Origin: Alistipes sp.
GTDB taxonomy: Bacteria; Bacteroidota; Bacteroidia; Bacteroidales; Rikenellaceae
DNA length: 64,000 bases
Assembly (NCBI GenBank): GCA_017465575.1
Contig: JAFTVX010000021.1
Coordinates: 124,001-188,000 of the forward strand
Direction of reading: 5' to 3'
The notes beneath the pieces are model-generated. The model ran no database searches. It was not told the DNA's origin and saw only the letters and a program-made list of their open reading frames with translations. Positions 8,395-16,521 of this stretch are shown here, piece after piece. Numbering within the stretch: position 1 is the stretch's first letter; each line of letters opens with the position of its first letter. The translations under genes and the position numbers were made by a program.

Positions 8395-8558
8395 CTTTTA
8401 GTTCTTATTCCTTCGACTCGAAATCGGCAAAATTTCTAAATGTAATGGGAATAAGTTTTGGAAGTTCACACCTTCGGGTGTGGGCTATTCTTGCTTATAC
8501 ATTACATTGGCTTTGCCGAGCCACGAGTTGATATAGGTAGAGGGTAGTTTCACACCTT
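8395..8558 (+). ncRNA. Structured non-coding RNA candidate (6S-like rod shape)
   Basis: Nested helices build one long rod: ACTCG 8416-8420 with 8524-8528; TCGGCAAA 8424-8431 with TTTGCCGA 8512-8519; AATGTAATG 8439-8447 with CATTACATT 8500-8508; ATAAG 8451-8455 with CTTAT 8494-8498; and the apical CACACC-TTCG-GGTGTG hairpin at 8467-8482. Asymmetric internal loops separate them, and a run of six Ts follows near 8552. A promoter box lies upstream. A rod with a central bubble recalls 6S RNA and the Bacteroidales-1 type RNAs, but I cannot match it to a covariance model. It could instead be a leader of the gene at 8608. Boundaries are approximate. Confidence 0.5.
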
Positions 8559-8607
8559 TTTTATATCACGAATATTACCGAATTGATTATTATAAACATT
8601 GCTACAT

Positions 8608-10551
8608 ATGAAAAAAGTATTCCTGCTTCTTCTATTGTTCATAAGCGTACAAGCATCAGCTCAAGAGAGAATTCAAATGAAATTGGAAAATGGGGTATAT
8701 ACCATACCTTGCACTATCAATGGCTTAAGACTGCGGTTTATTTTCGACACGGGAGCATCAAATGTGTTACTCTCGGCAACGGAGGCTGCTTTTATGCTTA
8801 AAAATGAATATCTAAGTAGCGATGATTTTCAAAACACTGAGGATGTCTTGTTGGCTGATGGTAGTGTTGTGGAGAATGCGGTTGTTGTGTTAAAAGAGGT
8901 AAAGATTGGCACAAAGATATTAAACAATGTAAGAGCGCATGTTTCCTATAATATAGATTCCCCTTTGCTTCTAGGTCAAAGTGTCATTAATTTATTAGGC
9001 AAATGGTATATAGATAATGATGCTCTAGTTTTAGGTGCTCCTCAAGTGTCTATTTCTGAGGATGTTGATGATCTGGTAAGGCAATATGAGATTGTTGGGG
9101 ATGTCGTATCTGCGTACAACCTACTAAAAGACTCAATCGTGCATGGAGATTACGAGAGCTATGAGAAATGGATTGTTTATGTCAATAAAAATACTAACCT
9201 ACTTAGTGCATCAAATGTAGATTTTGATTATGATTTATATCTTCAGATGCTTTTTGAGGCTATAATGGCAGATTATTATCCATTGGTAGAATACTTTAAG
9301 AAGAACCCATCTTGCTTTCTGGGGTCTATGTCCAAAAGACAATATTATTATGAGGCACTATTTAAAAAGGGTTATCATATTGTAGGAAAATATATAGCAC
9401 AAATAGGGCATCTTAATAGCTCTATTTCATTTGACGATTACATTTACTATCTAGAGTGTAGTGCAAAGTTAGAGGATATAGAGAGCTATAATATGCTTGG
9501 TGATATATATAATCCTACCTCGTTCTTTTTAAACTTTGCAGATAGAGAATTTGATATAACAAAGTCTTTATATTGGTATAAAAAAGCTGCTGATAAAAAT
9601 GACCCTGATGGTCAATACAACTATGCAAAGGTATTATTGGGTTTGGATAATCCTTCTTCGGACCAAAAGATAACGGCAATTAATAGTCTCAAAAAAGCTG
9701 CAAATATGAAACATAAGGAGGCTATCTCTGAATTGGTTACAGAATATTATTACGGGTATAATGTTGAGGCAAATGTTGACACAGCGCTACTTTGGGCAAA
9801 AAAGCTAGAGAATGATAGCGAATATAAATGGTGGGCTAATGCGTATATTGGCTTTATTCATTATGTTAAAGGCGACAAAAAGAGCGCGGTTATATATCTG
9901 GAGAGGGCTACAAATGTTGATAAAAATCTCCGATCTTGGATACTAGTTCCGTCGCATACATATGGCACATTGGGAGAAATGTATTATTGGGGAGAAGGTG
10001 TGCGAGAAGATAATAACAAGGCCCTAAAGTTGTTTCAAAAAGAGATTGAACAATCTGTTAATGAGGATGTTATTTATTGTTATTCATATGTTGGTAGGAT
10101 CTATGATTATGAGGGTAATTATGAAAAATCTACTCCATATATTAGATATGCGGCAGAACAGGATGATGCGCATTGTCAGTACTTGATGGCTAAGTATTAT
10201 TTGCTTGGAAGAATTGAGGGTAACCCGAACTTTGACAAAGGAGTGCAATGGGCTTATAAAGCTATAAATAATGATGGTGCCTCTGATTATGTTAAGGGAC
10301 TTTCATATAGAGCATTAGGCAATATATATTCCTATGACGGTCAAGCTTTTTATGATATGCAAAAAGCAGTTCTGAACTATGAGAAAGCCTCTTCGTATAA
10401 TGATGGTTACGCTTCTTTTTTTCTTGGAGAGATTTACGAAAACGGACGAGGTGGAATCGCTAAAAATTTCAAATTGGCTGAAAAATATTATAGGCTTGCT
10501 GCGGACCAAGGTTACGAGGAAGCTTATGAGAAATTGAAATTGTTTCAATAA
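8608..10551 (+). CDS. Secreted retropepsin-like aspartic protease with Sel1 repeats
   Basis: The ATG at 8608 gives a clean signal peptide (MKKVFLLLLLFISVQASAQ); the TTG three codons earlier is less likely. Residues about 25-145 form a clan-AA protease-like domain with FDTGASNVLL (Asp47), a hydrophobic flap region and VLGAPQ near its end. From about residue 220 to the C-terminus run tandem Sel1/TPR-like helical repeats, seen in ALWAKKLEND, ALKLFQKEIEQ and the final KLAEKYYRLAADQGYEEA. The combination suggests an exported or periplasmic protein whose repeats bind a partner. The coding sequence is far more AT-rich than most of its neighbours, in line with horizontal acquisition. It ends against a shared terminator with the toxin-antitoxin-like pair. 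Confidence 0.8.
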   Translation: MKKVFLLLLLFISVQASAQERIQMKLENGVYTIPCTINGLRLRFIFDTGASNVLLSATEAAFMLKNEYLSSDDFQNTEDVLLADGSVVENAVVVLKEVKIGTKILNNVRAHVSYNIDSPLLLGQSVINLLGKWYIDNDALVLGAPQVSISEDVDDLVRQYEIVGDVVSAYNLLKDSIVHGDYESYEKWIVYVNKNTNLLSASNVDFDYDLYLQMLFEAIMADYYPLVEYFKKNPSCFLGSMSKRQYYYEALFKKGYHIVGKYIAQIGHLNSSISFDDYIYYLECSAKLEDIESYNMLGDIYNPTSFFLNFADREFDITKSLYWYKKAADKNDPDGQYNYAKVLLGLDNPSSDQKITAINSLKKAANMKHKEAISELVTEYYYGYNVEANVDTALLWAKKLENDSEYKWWANAYIGFIHYVKGDKKSAVIYLERATNVDKNLRSWILVPSHTYGTLGEMYYWGEGVREDNNKALKLFQKEIEQSVNEDVIYCYSYVGRIYDYEGNYEKSTPYIRYAAEQDDAHCQYLMAKYYLLGRIEGNPNFDKGVQWAYKAINNDGASDYVKGLSYRALGNIYSYDGQAFYDMQKAVLNYEKASSYNDGYASFFLGEIYENGRGGIAKNFKLAEKYYRLAADQGYEEAYEKLKLFQ

Positions 10552-10573
10552 ATGAAGCTAAAGACAAAATATG

Positions 10574-10613
10574 GGAGGCTGAAAAAATCCTAAAGGGTTT
10601 GAAATCAGCCTCC
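10574..10613. terminator. Convergent bidirectional terminator
   Basis: GGAGGCTGA at 10574-10582 pairs with TCAGCCTCC at 10605-10613. It lies between the Sel1 gene and the converging helix-turn-helix gene. Confidence 0.65.
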
Positions 10614-10633
10614 TTATTAGATGGATTGGTTTT

Positions 10634-10900
10634 TTAATGTGAAACGCCAATTATCTGCGCTCCAAGTACATTTGAGATCTTGGCAAGAGTTCTAATGGTA
10701 AAATTATGAGTACCTCGCATCCATCGAGAGATTTCCGCTTCATTTTTACCCAAGGCCTCCGCCAACTCACGCTGTGTCATACCCTTCTCTTTGAGCAGGG
10801 CATCTATTCTGTCCACAATGGCAAATGAAAGGTCGATTTCAGCCTTTACATCTTTTGTTACTTCGGACAGACAACTCTGGAATAAGGCATTTGTTTTCAT
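10634..10900 (-). CDS. XRE-family helix-turn-helix protein (antitoxin-like)
   Basis: An 88-residue protein whose central part is an XRE/Cro HTH: LLKEKGMTQRELAEALGKNE followed by EISRWMRGTHNFTIRTLAKI. Its start codon overlaps the stop of the upstream gene by 4 bp (10897-10900), so the two are translationally coupled. A DNA-binding antitoxin encoded second in the operon, as in HigBA-type systems, fits. DNA binding is secure from the motif; the antitoxin role is inferred from gene order and overlap. Confidence 0.8.
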   Translation of the reverse strand: MKTNALFQSCLSEVTKDVKAEIDLSFAIVDRIDALLKEKGMTQRELAEALGKNEAEISRWMRGTHNFTIRTLAKISNVLGAQIIGVSH

Positions 10901-11373
10901 AACTCAAAAGATTTACCCTTTACTCCTATAATTTCTTTCTCCTCAATACTTAATGCTCCATTTTTAATGCCAGCACGGATTAGTTTTTCAAACTTCTGCA
11001 AGTCGAGTACATATCCACTCAAAATAGGGTCTTCGTTATATGTACGAGTACTCTTTACACCGCCATTACCGACAATTAAAATCTGGTCAGACATTCTCAA
11101 GCAATATAATCTCAACTGCCCTGATTCTATTGGAACTGCACAAACATTATCGTTATATTTACCTTCGGGACGGAAATAACGCTCCAAAGCGCCATTGCTA
11201 AGAATCTTGCTGATTGCATATACAATACGCTGAAAATCTTCGTTCAATTCTGCGTTATCCTTAAATGTCTGCAAGAATTTCTCAAATTCCGTGGTATCTT
11301 CTCCGTTAAATTTGATAGAGTATAGACTGACGAGTTCCGACTGTTCAACGATTTCTAATTCTGCTTGGCTCAT
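10897..11373 (-). CDS. Unrecognised protein, toxin-like partner of the HTH gene
   Basis: I chose the ATG at 11373 (protein begins MSQAELEIVEQSEL, 159 residues). The longer frame to 11448 would put the promoter -7 box at 11396-11403 inside the coding region. The family is not one I can name securely. A short all-beta stretch, QLRLYCLRMSDQILIVGNG, recalls the strand region of HigB/RelE-like toxins, and the last residues are SIEEKEIIGVKGKSFEL. Its 4-bp overlap with an XRE regulator and its place in an AT-rich island behind a tRNA support a toxin or accessory role, which remains inference. Confidence 0.65.
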   Translation of the reverse strand: MSQAELEIVEQSELVSLYSIKFNGEDTTEFEKFLQTFKDNAELNEDFQRIVYAISKILSNGALERYFRPEGKYNDNVCAVPIESGQLRLYCLRMSDQILIVGNGGVKSTRTYNEDPILSGYVLDLQKFEKLIRAGIKNGALSIEEKEIIGVKGKSFEL

Positions 11374-11395
11374 AATTTCTTCTACTTTAGTACCG

Positions 11396-11403
11396 CAAAG
11401 ATA
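11396..11403 (-). promoter_or_regulatory. -7 box of the toxin-antitoxin-like operon
   Basis: CAAAGATA on the plus strand, i.e. TATCTTTG on the minus strand, 22 bp before the chosen ATG. It decides the start codon of the gene at 10897-11373. No convincing -33 TTTG at the normal distance. Confidence 0.6.
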
Positions 11404-11646
11404 ATACAATTTCTTCAAACTTGATATAAAAGTTAAGTTTATTTTCACAAAATAACCTACTAATTATAGGATTATGCTAATTGGGCTGCAGTTCGAGTCT
11501 GGTCGTGCATATTGTGGATAGTGTAATAAGATTAGGGTGTAAAAAGAAAATAGGGCAATGCTGATAGCGCATTACCCTATAAAATCCCATAAAATCCTAT
11601 TCATCCCTATCGACTGCGCTCGGTAGGCAGAGCGTTTGAGTTCCGT

Positions 11647-12402
11647 CTACTTTACCCTAATGCGCTGATTGATAGATATTCTATCGACATTGAGAGTGGG
11701 GTTGAGCTCCTTGATTTTGCTAACCGTAGTGCCGTACTTGCGGGCAATAGCGCCCACCAAGTCGCCATCCTTGACCGTGTGCCATACCTCCTTTGCCTTC
11801 GCCTCCTCGGCGCGCTTCTCCTCGACGACAACACTCTGCTCGGCAAGGCGTTCACGCTCTGCCGCCTTCACCTCCTCGGGCATCTCGCCCTCACGCAGGT
11901 CGGTGGCCTTATCGGCATCGCCCGGCTCGACAATAACACGCATACCCTCCTTAACCGAGGCATGCAGAGCATCGAGGTCCTCGTTGCGCATACGGATGCA
12001 GCCCTCTGTAGAGCGTGTGCCGATGCTCTCGGGAGCATGTGTGCCATGAATACCCATGCCTGTATGGGGTCGGGTATCGAGGCGGATAAACCAGTTGCCA
12101 TAGTAGCCATCGATGCGGCCATTGCCATCGCCAAGGTCGTGGGTCCAGTGTGTAGCACGCTGAACCTGAGTAACGATAAACTCGCCCTCGGGAGTCTTCA
12201 TATCGCCGGCAACACGCTTATTGCCAGGATTCTTGCCTGTGGCAACAGGATAGGTGGCCAAAATGCTACCATCGGAGCCATAGAGCGTAAGGGTCTGAGT
12301 CTGCTTCGAAACGACGATGTGGTCGGGTGTAACCTCCTGAGCCACAGCCGACACGATGCCAAGCGTAGCAACCGAAACAAAAAGCGCTATAATCTTCTTC
12401 AT
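11647..12402 (-). CDS. L,D-transpeptidase (YkuD) with C-terminal LysM
   Basis: Starting at the ATG at 12402 gives a signal peptide MKKIIALFVSVATLGIVSAVAQ and 251 residues. An upstream in-frame ATG at 12414 overlaps the glgB stop by 11 bp and adds only four residues. The YkuD domain (about 27-160) has the catalytic pair His119 in GMGIHGTH and Cys135 in STEGCIRM. The last 45 residues are a LysM peptidoglycan-binding module (WHTVKDGDLVGAIARKYG). The enzyme would form 3-3 crosslinks or attach proteins to peptidoglycan in the periplasm. A Lys/Glu/Ala-rich linker separates the domains. Confidence 0.9.
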   Translation of the reverse strand: MKKIIALFVSVATLGIVSAVAQEVTPDHIVVSKQTQTLTLYGSDGSILATYPVATGKNPGNKRVAGDMKTPEGEFIVTQVQRATHWTHDLGDGNGRIDGYYGNWFIRLDTRPHTGMGIHGTHAPESIGTRSTEGCIRMRNEDLDALHASVKEGMRVIVEPGDADKATDLREGEMPEEVKAAERERLAEQSVVVEEKRAEEAKAKEVWHTVKDGDLVGAIARKYGTTVSKIKELNPTLNVDRISINQRIRVK

Positions 12403-12403
12403 A

Positions 12404-14437
12404 CTATTTCTCATACTTTAATACAACGCCCGTACGCGAGGTGTTGTAGATATTTATTGTGTAATACTCCGAGCCATCCTCCCTCTTGTGCGTGGTGGTG
12501 AAGTGCTCGCCCGCAACATCGGCACGGTCGTGGCCACCAAAGCGCTTCTCGTCAGACGAGAAGAGTACGCTATACTTGCCTGGCCAGGGTACAGGAAGCT
12601 CATAGTCGGGGATTGAGGCCGTTGGGTGCCAGTTAAGAACGAACAGCAGACCGCTATGCGAATAGACCATTGTCTTGTTCTGCTCGTCCATAAGGTGGTT
12701 GTAGGGGTAGCCATCGCCCATAACGCCATACTCCTTGACCATCTTAACCATCGCCTTGTCGAACTCGGCAAGGTAAGAGTAGCGCAAGAAGCCATTCTCC
12801 GCGAGCGACCACTGACGGCGGGCGTGCTTATACGACCAGCCATTGCCCTCGCGCGGGAAGTCAATCCACTCGGGGTGACCAAACTCGTTACCCATAAAGT
12901 TAAGATATGCCTCGCCACCTGTGGTGATGGTCATCAGGCGGATAAGCTTATGCAGAGCCATGCCGCGGTCGATTGTGAGGTTCTCCGAGGCACGGTTCAT
13001 CGAGAAGTACATCTCCTTGTCCATCAGGCGGAAAGCGAGGGTCTTATCGCCCACCAACGCCTGGTCGTGCGACTCGGCGTATGCCACGGTCTTAACCGAG
13101 GGCAGGCGATTGGTCATAACCGACCACATCTCCCAGATATTCCACTCGTCGTCGCTCTTCTCCTTCAGAATCTTAATCCAGTAGTCGGGGATTGCCATAC
13201 CCAAGCGGTAGTCGAAGCCCATACCACCCTCCTCGGGCTTTACGCATGAGCCAGGCATACCACTGACATCCTCGGCGATGGTGATAGCATCCGCGCGAAG
13301 GTCGTGGATAAGCTTATTGGCAAGGGTAAGGTATACGATAGCATCACGGTTGACGCCCTCGTCGAAGAAGCGCTCACGGCAGTCGAAATCTACATAGCCG
13401 TGGTGGTGATAGAGCATCGAGGTAACGCCATCGAAGCGGTAGCCATCGAAGTGGAACTCATCGAGCCAATACTTGACATTCGACAAGAGGAAGTGCTCAA
13501 CCTCGCGCTTGCCGTAGTCGAAAATCATCGAATCCCAATACTGCTGATAGCCAGCACCGCCCTCCTTGGAGTAGTGGTGCTTCGAGCCATCGAGCTCGTT
13601 GATGCCCTCGTCGAAGTTCTTGACATAGTGGGCGTGCACCAAATCCATAATAACCGCAATGCCGAGTTCGTGGGCGCGGTCAATCATCGAGCGTAACTCA
13701 TCTGCCGTGCCGAAGCGCGACGATGGGGCAAAGAAACTCGACACATGGTAGCCAAACGAGCCATAGTAGGGGTGCTCGGCGATAGCCATAAGCTGCACAG
13801 CATTATAGCCCGCAGCCTTGATGCGTGGCAAGACTTCGTCACGGAACTCCGTATAGGTGCCTACGCCCTCCTTCTCTTGCGCCATGCCCACATGTGCCTC
13901 GTAGATAAGCAGGTCGCCAACCTTCGGGGCGCGGAAGTCGTCGTGCTTCCAGTCATAGGGCTTGTCTACAACAAACTGAGCGGTGTAGTTCTTTGTCTCC
14001 TCGTCCTGCACAACACGCTTGGCGTAGGCGGGGATACGATCACGCCAACCATTCTCGCCATGAACATGAATCTTATAAAGCGAGCCCGAAGTGAGCCTCT
14101 CGCCATACATAGCATCGGGAAGGAAGATGCTCCAAACGCCATCACGGTTGCGGTCGAGGCGTAGCTGGGTGCGCTGCCAAGAGTTGAAGTCGCCAAAGAT
14201 ATAGACATCCTTAGCCTCGGGCAGCCACTCTCTGAACCACCAGCCCTGCAAAACATCATCATGCTGCCAGCCATAGTAGCGGTAGCCATTGGCATAATCG
14301 ACCAACGAGCCAGCAGCGCCCTCGATAGCCTTAAGGCGCTCTTCGTACATCGCATAACGGCGGTTAATCTCCTCCTCAACGGGCTGCAACCACTCGTCGG
14401 CGGCAACCATTGCAAGTCTCTCGTTCGTGCTTTTCAT
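12404..14437 (-). CDS. glgB: 1,4-alpha-glucan branching enzyme
   Basis: A GH13 branching enzyme that makes alpha-1,6 branches in glycogen. An N-terminal carbohydrate-binding region (YYGWQHDDVLQGWWFREWLP, VYIFGDFNSW) precedes the catalytic barrel. The barrel carries the nucleophile Asp in DGYRFDGVTSML, the acid Glu in ITIAEDVSGMPG, and AYAESHDQALVGDKT with the transition-state Asp. This is the eukaryote-like subtype common in Bacteroidetes. The frame is open to 14497, but a TATCTTTG box at 14459-14466 lies inside that extension, so the start is the ATG at 14437 (MKSTNERLAM). It is transcribed divergently from the POT transporter, and the L,D-transpeptidase follows directly. Confidence 0.92.
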   Translation of the reverse strand: MKSTNERLAMVAADEWLQPVEEEINRRYAMYEERLKAIEGAAGSLVDYANGYRYYGWQHDDVLQGWWFREWLPEAKDVYIFGDFNSWQRTQLRLDRNRDGVWSIFLPDAMYGERLTSGSLYKIHVHGENGWRDRIPAYAKRVVQDEETKNYTAQFVVDKPYDWKHDDFRAPKVGDLLIYEAHVGMAQEKEGVGTYTEFRDEVLPRIKAAGYNAVQLMAIAEHPYYGSFGYHVSSFFAPSSRFGTADELRSMIDRAHELGIAVIMDLVHAHYVKNFDEGINELDGSKHHYSKEGGAGYQQYWDSMIFDYGKREVEHFLLSNVKYWLDEFHFDGYRFDGVTSMLYHHHGYVDFDCRERFFDEGVNRDAIVYLTLANKLIHDLRADAITIAEDVSGMPGSCVKPEEGGMGFDYRLGMAIPDYWIKILKEKSDDEWNIWEMWSVMTNRLPSVKTVAYAESHDQALVGDKTLAFRLMDKEMYFSMNRASENLTIDRGMALHKLIRLMTITTGGEAYLNFMGNEFGHPEWIDFPREGNGWSYKHARRQWSLAENGFLRYSYLAEFDKAMVKMVKEYGVMGDGYPYNHLMDEQNKTMVYSHSGLLFVLNWHPTASIPDYELPVPWPGKYSVLFSSDEKRFGGHDRADVAGEHFTTTHKREDGSEYYTINIYNTSRTGVVLKYEK

Positions 14438-14458
14438 ACTTTTTAGCTTGATTTTTAG

Positions 14459-14466
14459 CAAAGATA
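14459..14466 (-). promoter_or_regulatory. -7 box of glgB
   Basis: CAAAGATA on the plus strand (TATCTTTG on the minus strand), 22 bp upstream of the ATG at 14437. A plus-strand box TATATTTG at 14480-14487 faces the other way toward the POT gene, so the two promoters nearly touch. Confidence 0.65.
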
Positions 14467-14552
14467 CGAAAATATTTTGTATATTTGTCCATTGCACAAT
14501 GTTATTTAACGAGCAAAACTAACTTTATTAATATTAACTAAAACTATTAACT

Positions 14553-16088
14553 ATGTTCAAAGGACATCCTAAAGGTCTTTTAGCAGCGGCACTCAGCAAC
14601 ATGGGTGAGCGTTTCGGTTACTACATCATGAACGCTGTGCTCGTGTTGTTCCTCTGCTCGAAGTTTGGTTTGGGCGAGGAGACCAGCTCGCTGATTTACT
14701 CGTTCTTCTACGCAGGTATCTACATCTTGGCGTTGGTAGGTGGTCTTATCGCCGACCGCACCCAGAACTACAAGGGTACCATTATGGCAGGTTTGATGGT
14801 GATGGCAACGGGTTATGTGTTGCTCTCTATTCCTATCCTTGCTACATCTAACAACATCAGCTGGCTCTTGCCCCTTACCTGCTTGGCACTCTTCATCATC
14901 GCCTTCGGTAACGGCCTTTTCAAGGGTAACTTGCAGGCTATCGTAGGTCAGATGTACGACAACCTCGAGGCTGAGGCAGCCAAGGAGGGCGAGGAGGCGT
15001 TGAAGGCCGCTAAGGACAAGCGCGACTCTGGCTTCCAGATTTTCTATGTATTTATCAATGTGGGTGGCGTTATCGCTCCCTTCGTAGCTCCCTTGCTCCG
15101 CGAGTGGTGGTTGAAGGCTCACAATATGTTCTATGAGGCACAGCTCCCCGCACTCTGCCACCAGTATCAGGAGGATGGCATCGTGACCGAGAACCTCGCA
15201 GCATTGGCTGAGAAGGCAAGTACCGAGCCCGTAACCGATATGGCAGCATTCTGTGGCGACTACCTCCAGATCTTCAACGAGGGTATCCACTACTCGTTCA
15301 TCGCATCGGTAGCCGCTATGCTCATCTCGCTCACCATCTTCATCGCTACACGCAAGAGCTTCCCCACTCCCGCAAAGAAGGAGCAGGTGGCATCTGTAGA
15401 GTACACCGCAGAGGAGCGTCAGGCAGCAGCCAAGGAGATTAAGCAGCGTATGTACGCCCTCTTCGCAGTGCTCGCTATCGCCATCTTCTTCTGGTTTGCA
15501 TTCCACCAGAATGGTACTTCACTCTCGATGTTCGCGCGTGACTTCGTGAAGTCGGATAGCGTAGCTCCCGAGGTATGGCAGGCACTCAACCCCTTCTATG
15601 TGATTATCCTTACCCCCGTTGTAATGTGGGTATTTGGCGCACTTGGTCGTCGTGGCAAGTATATCTCTACACCCCGTAAGATTGCTATCGGTATGGCTAT
15701 CGCAGGTACTGCGTATGTATTCCTTGCCATCTACTCATACATCATGGGCTATCCTTCAGCAACCGAGGCTCGTGCCGAGGGCGTAGTGCTCTCTGGTCCT
15801 TGGGTACTCTTCGTACTCTACTTCTTCCTCACCGTTGCCGAGCTCTTTATCTCGCCCCTTGGCCTCTCGTTCGTATCGAAGGTTGCGCCCAAGCATATGC
15901 TTGGTCTCTGCCAGGGCTTGTGGCTTGGTGCTACTGCGGTAGGTAACCTCCTTTTGTGGATTGGTCCTCTTATCTACAACGCAGCACCTATCTGGGTATG
16001 TTGGACAGTATTCCTAAGCGTGTGCCTTGTTTCGATGGGCATCATGTTGGGTATGGTTAAGTGGCTTGAGCGCGTAACCAACGCATAA
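14553..16088 (+). CDS. POT-family (peptide) MFS transporter, paralog 1
   Basis: A 511-residue inner-membrane proton-coupled oligopeptide transporter of the PTR2/DtpT type. It has 12 or more hydrophobic segments and family landmarks MGERFGYYIMNAVL in helix 1 and FGNGLFKGNLQAIVGQMYD. The usual ExxERF proton-coupling motif reads NMGERF here, so the first Glu is Asn, as in the second paralog. It begins with MFKGHPKGL, the same nine residues as the next gene, showing a duplication. Its stop codon is the first triplet of palindromic element A copy 2. Di- and tripeptide uptake is the likely role, but other small substrates are possible. Confidence 0.88.
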   Translation: MFKGHPKGLLAAALSNMGERFGYYIMNAVLVLFLCSKFGLGEETSSLIYSFFYAGIYILALVGGLIADRTQNYKGTIMAGLMVMATGYVLLSIPILATSNNISWLLPLTCLALFIIAFGNGLFKGNLQAIVGQMYDNLEAEAAKEGEEALKAAKDKRDSGFQIFYVFINVGGVIAPFVAPLLREWWLKAHNMFYEAQLPALCHQYQEDGIVTENLAALAEKASTEPVTDMAAFCGDYLQIFNEGIHYSFIASVAAMLISLTIFIATRKSFPTPAKKEQVASVEYTAEERQAAAKEIKQRMYALFAVLAIAIFFWFAFHQNGTSLSMFARDFVKSDSVAPEVWQALNPFYVIILTPVVMWVFGALGRRGKYISTPRKIAIGMAIAGTAYVFLAIYSYIMGYPSATEARAEGVVLSGPWVLFVLYFFLTVAELFISPLGLSFVSKVAPKHMLGLCQGLWLGATAVGNLLLWIGPLIYNAAPIWVCWTVFLSVCLVSMGIMLGMVKWLERVTNA

Positions 16089-16213
16089 TTTCTTGTGAAA
16101 AGCCGCAATCTGCGGTACCTCAATCGTTGGGCTGAATGGGAAATACGACAAGTATATCCCATCCAGCCCAACTCTTTATCGGTACCACATCTCACGGCTT
16201 TTGACAAGAAATT
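16086..16213 (+). repeat. Family A palindromic element, copy 2
   Basis: Begins on the TAA of POT paralog 1 (TAATTTCTTGTGA) and ends CTTTTGACAAGAAATT. The stem GTTGGGCTG/CAGCCCAAC, an A-C mismatch and ATGGGAAATAC/GTATATCCCAT stack without a break, capped by a 5-nt loop. GGTACC on each arm also pairs. Confidence 0.88.
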
Positions 16214-16234
16214 TGGGGAGAGGGGGGTGGTAAG

Positions 16235-16409
16235 TGGTTAGTTGCGCTCCGTTGGAGCGCCTGCTACGCAGAGGGGTCTGAGGGGGACAAGTGGTACAAG
16301 GGGTTGCGCTTCTCAGAAGCGCTTTATTAGCGCTCGGCCGTTGGCCTCTTATACCCCTTAGAACCCTTTTGCCCCTCAGGGCGTTAGCCCGCAGGCAGAA
16401 GCCTGCCCT
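16235..16409 (+). repeat. Left arm of a long inverted repeat around POT paralog 2
   Basis: About 175 bp, matching the reverse complement of 18386-18560 over nearly its whole length (for example GGGGGACAAGTGGTACAAGG, GCGCTTTATTAGCGCTCGG, CCTTAGAACCCTTTTGCCCC). Each arm itself contains small hairpins. Part of the same sequence (ACCTGCGGGCTAACGCC) recurs at 21687. Confidence 0.85.
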
Positions 16410-16426
16410 CTCTTTGCTCTTTGAAC

Positions 16427-16457
16427 TTTGCTCTTTGAACTTTTTTACTTATCTTTG
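16427..16457 (+). promoter_or_regulatory. Promoter of POT paralog 2
   Basis: TTTG at 16427-16430, a 19-bp spacer, and TATCTTTG at 16450-16457: a near-ideal Bacteroidetes promoter. It predicts a leader of about 60 nt before the ATG at 16522. Confidence 0.75.
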
Positions 16458-16521
16458 CGCGCTATTTGTTATTTACCGAACAAAACGATAATACTTTATA
16501 ACTAATTAAAACTCTTTTACT

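Larger units (their letters stand above)
7587..8607. other. Protein-gene-free kilobase: tRNA-Leu, tRNA fragment, repeat C, candidate ncRNA
   Basis: About 1 kb without a convincing protein gene. In order it holds a promoter and tRNA-Leu, its terminator, an inverted tRNA 3' fragment with its own terminator-like hairpin, repeat C copy 1, a promoter box and the folded RNA candidate. Short open frames here, such as 8160-8345 minus, have no protein character. Base composition becomes AT-rich from here to about 11.5 kb. Confidence 0.8.

Noticed and set aside
11488..11505. A tRNA gene at the right edge of the AT-rich island
   Set aside because: Only a T-loop-like GTTCGAGTC is present; no acceptor, D or anticodon arms can be formed.
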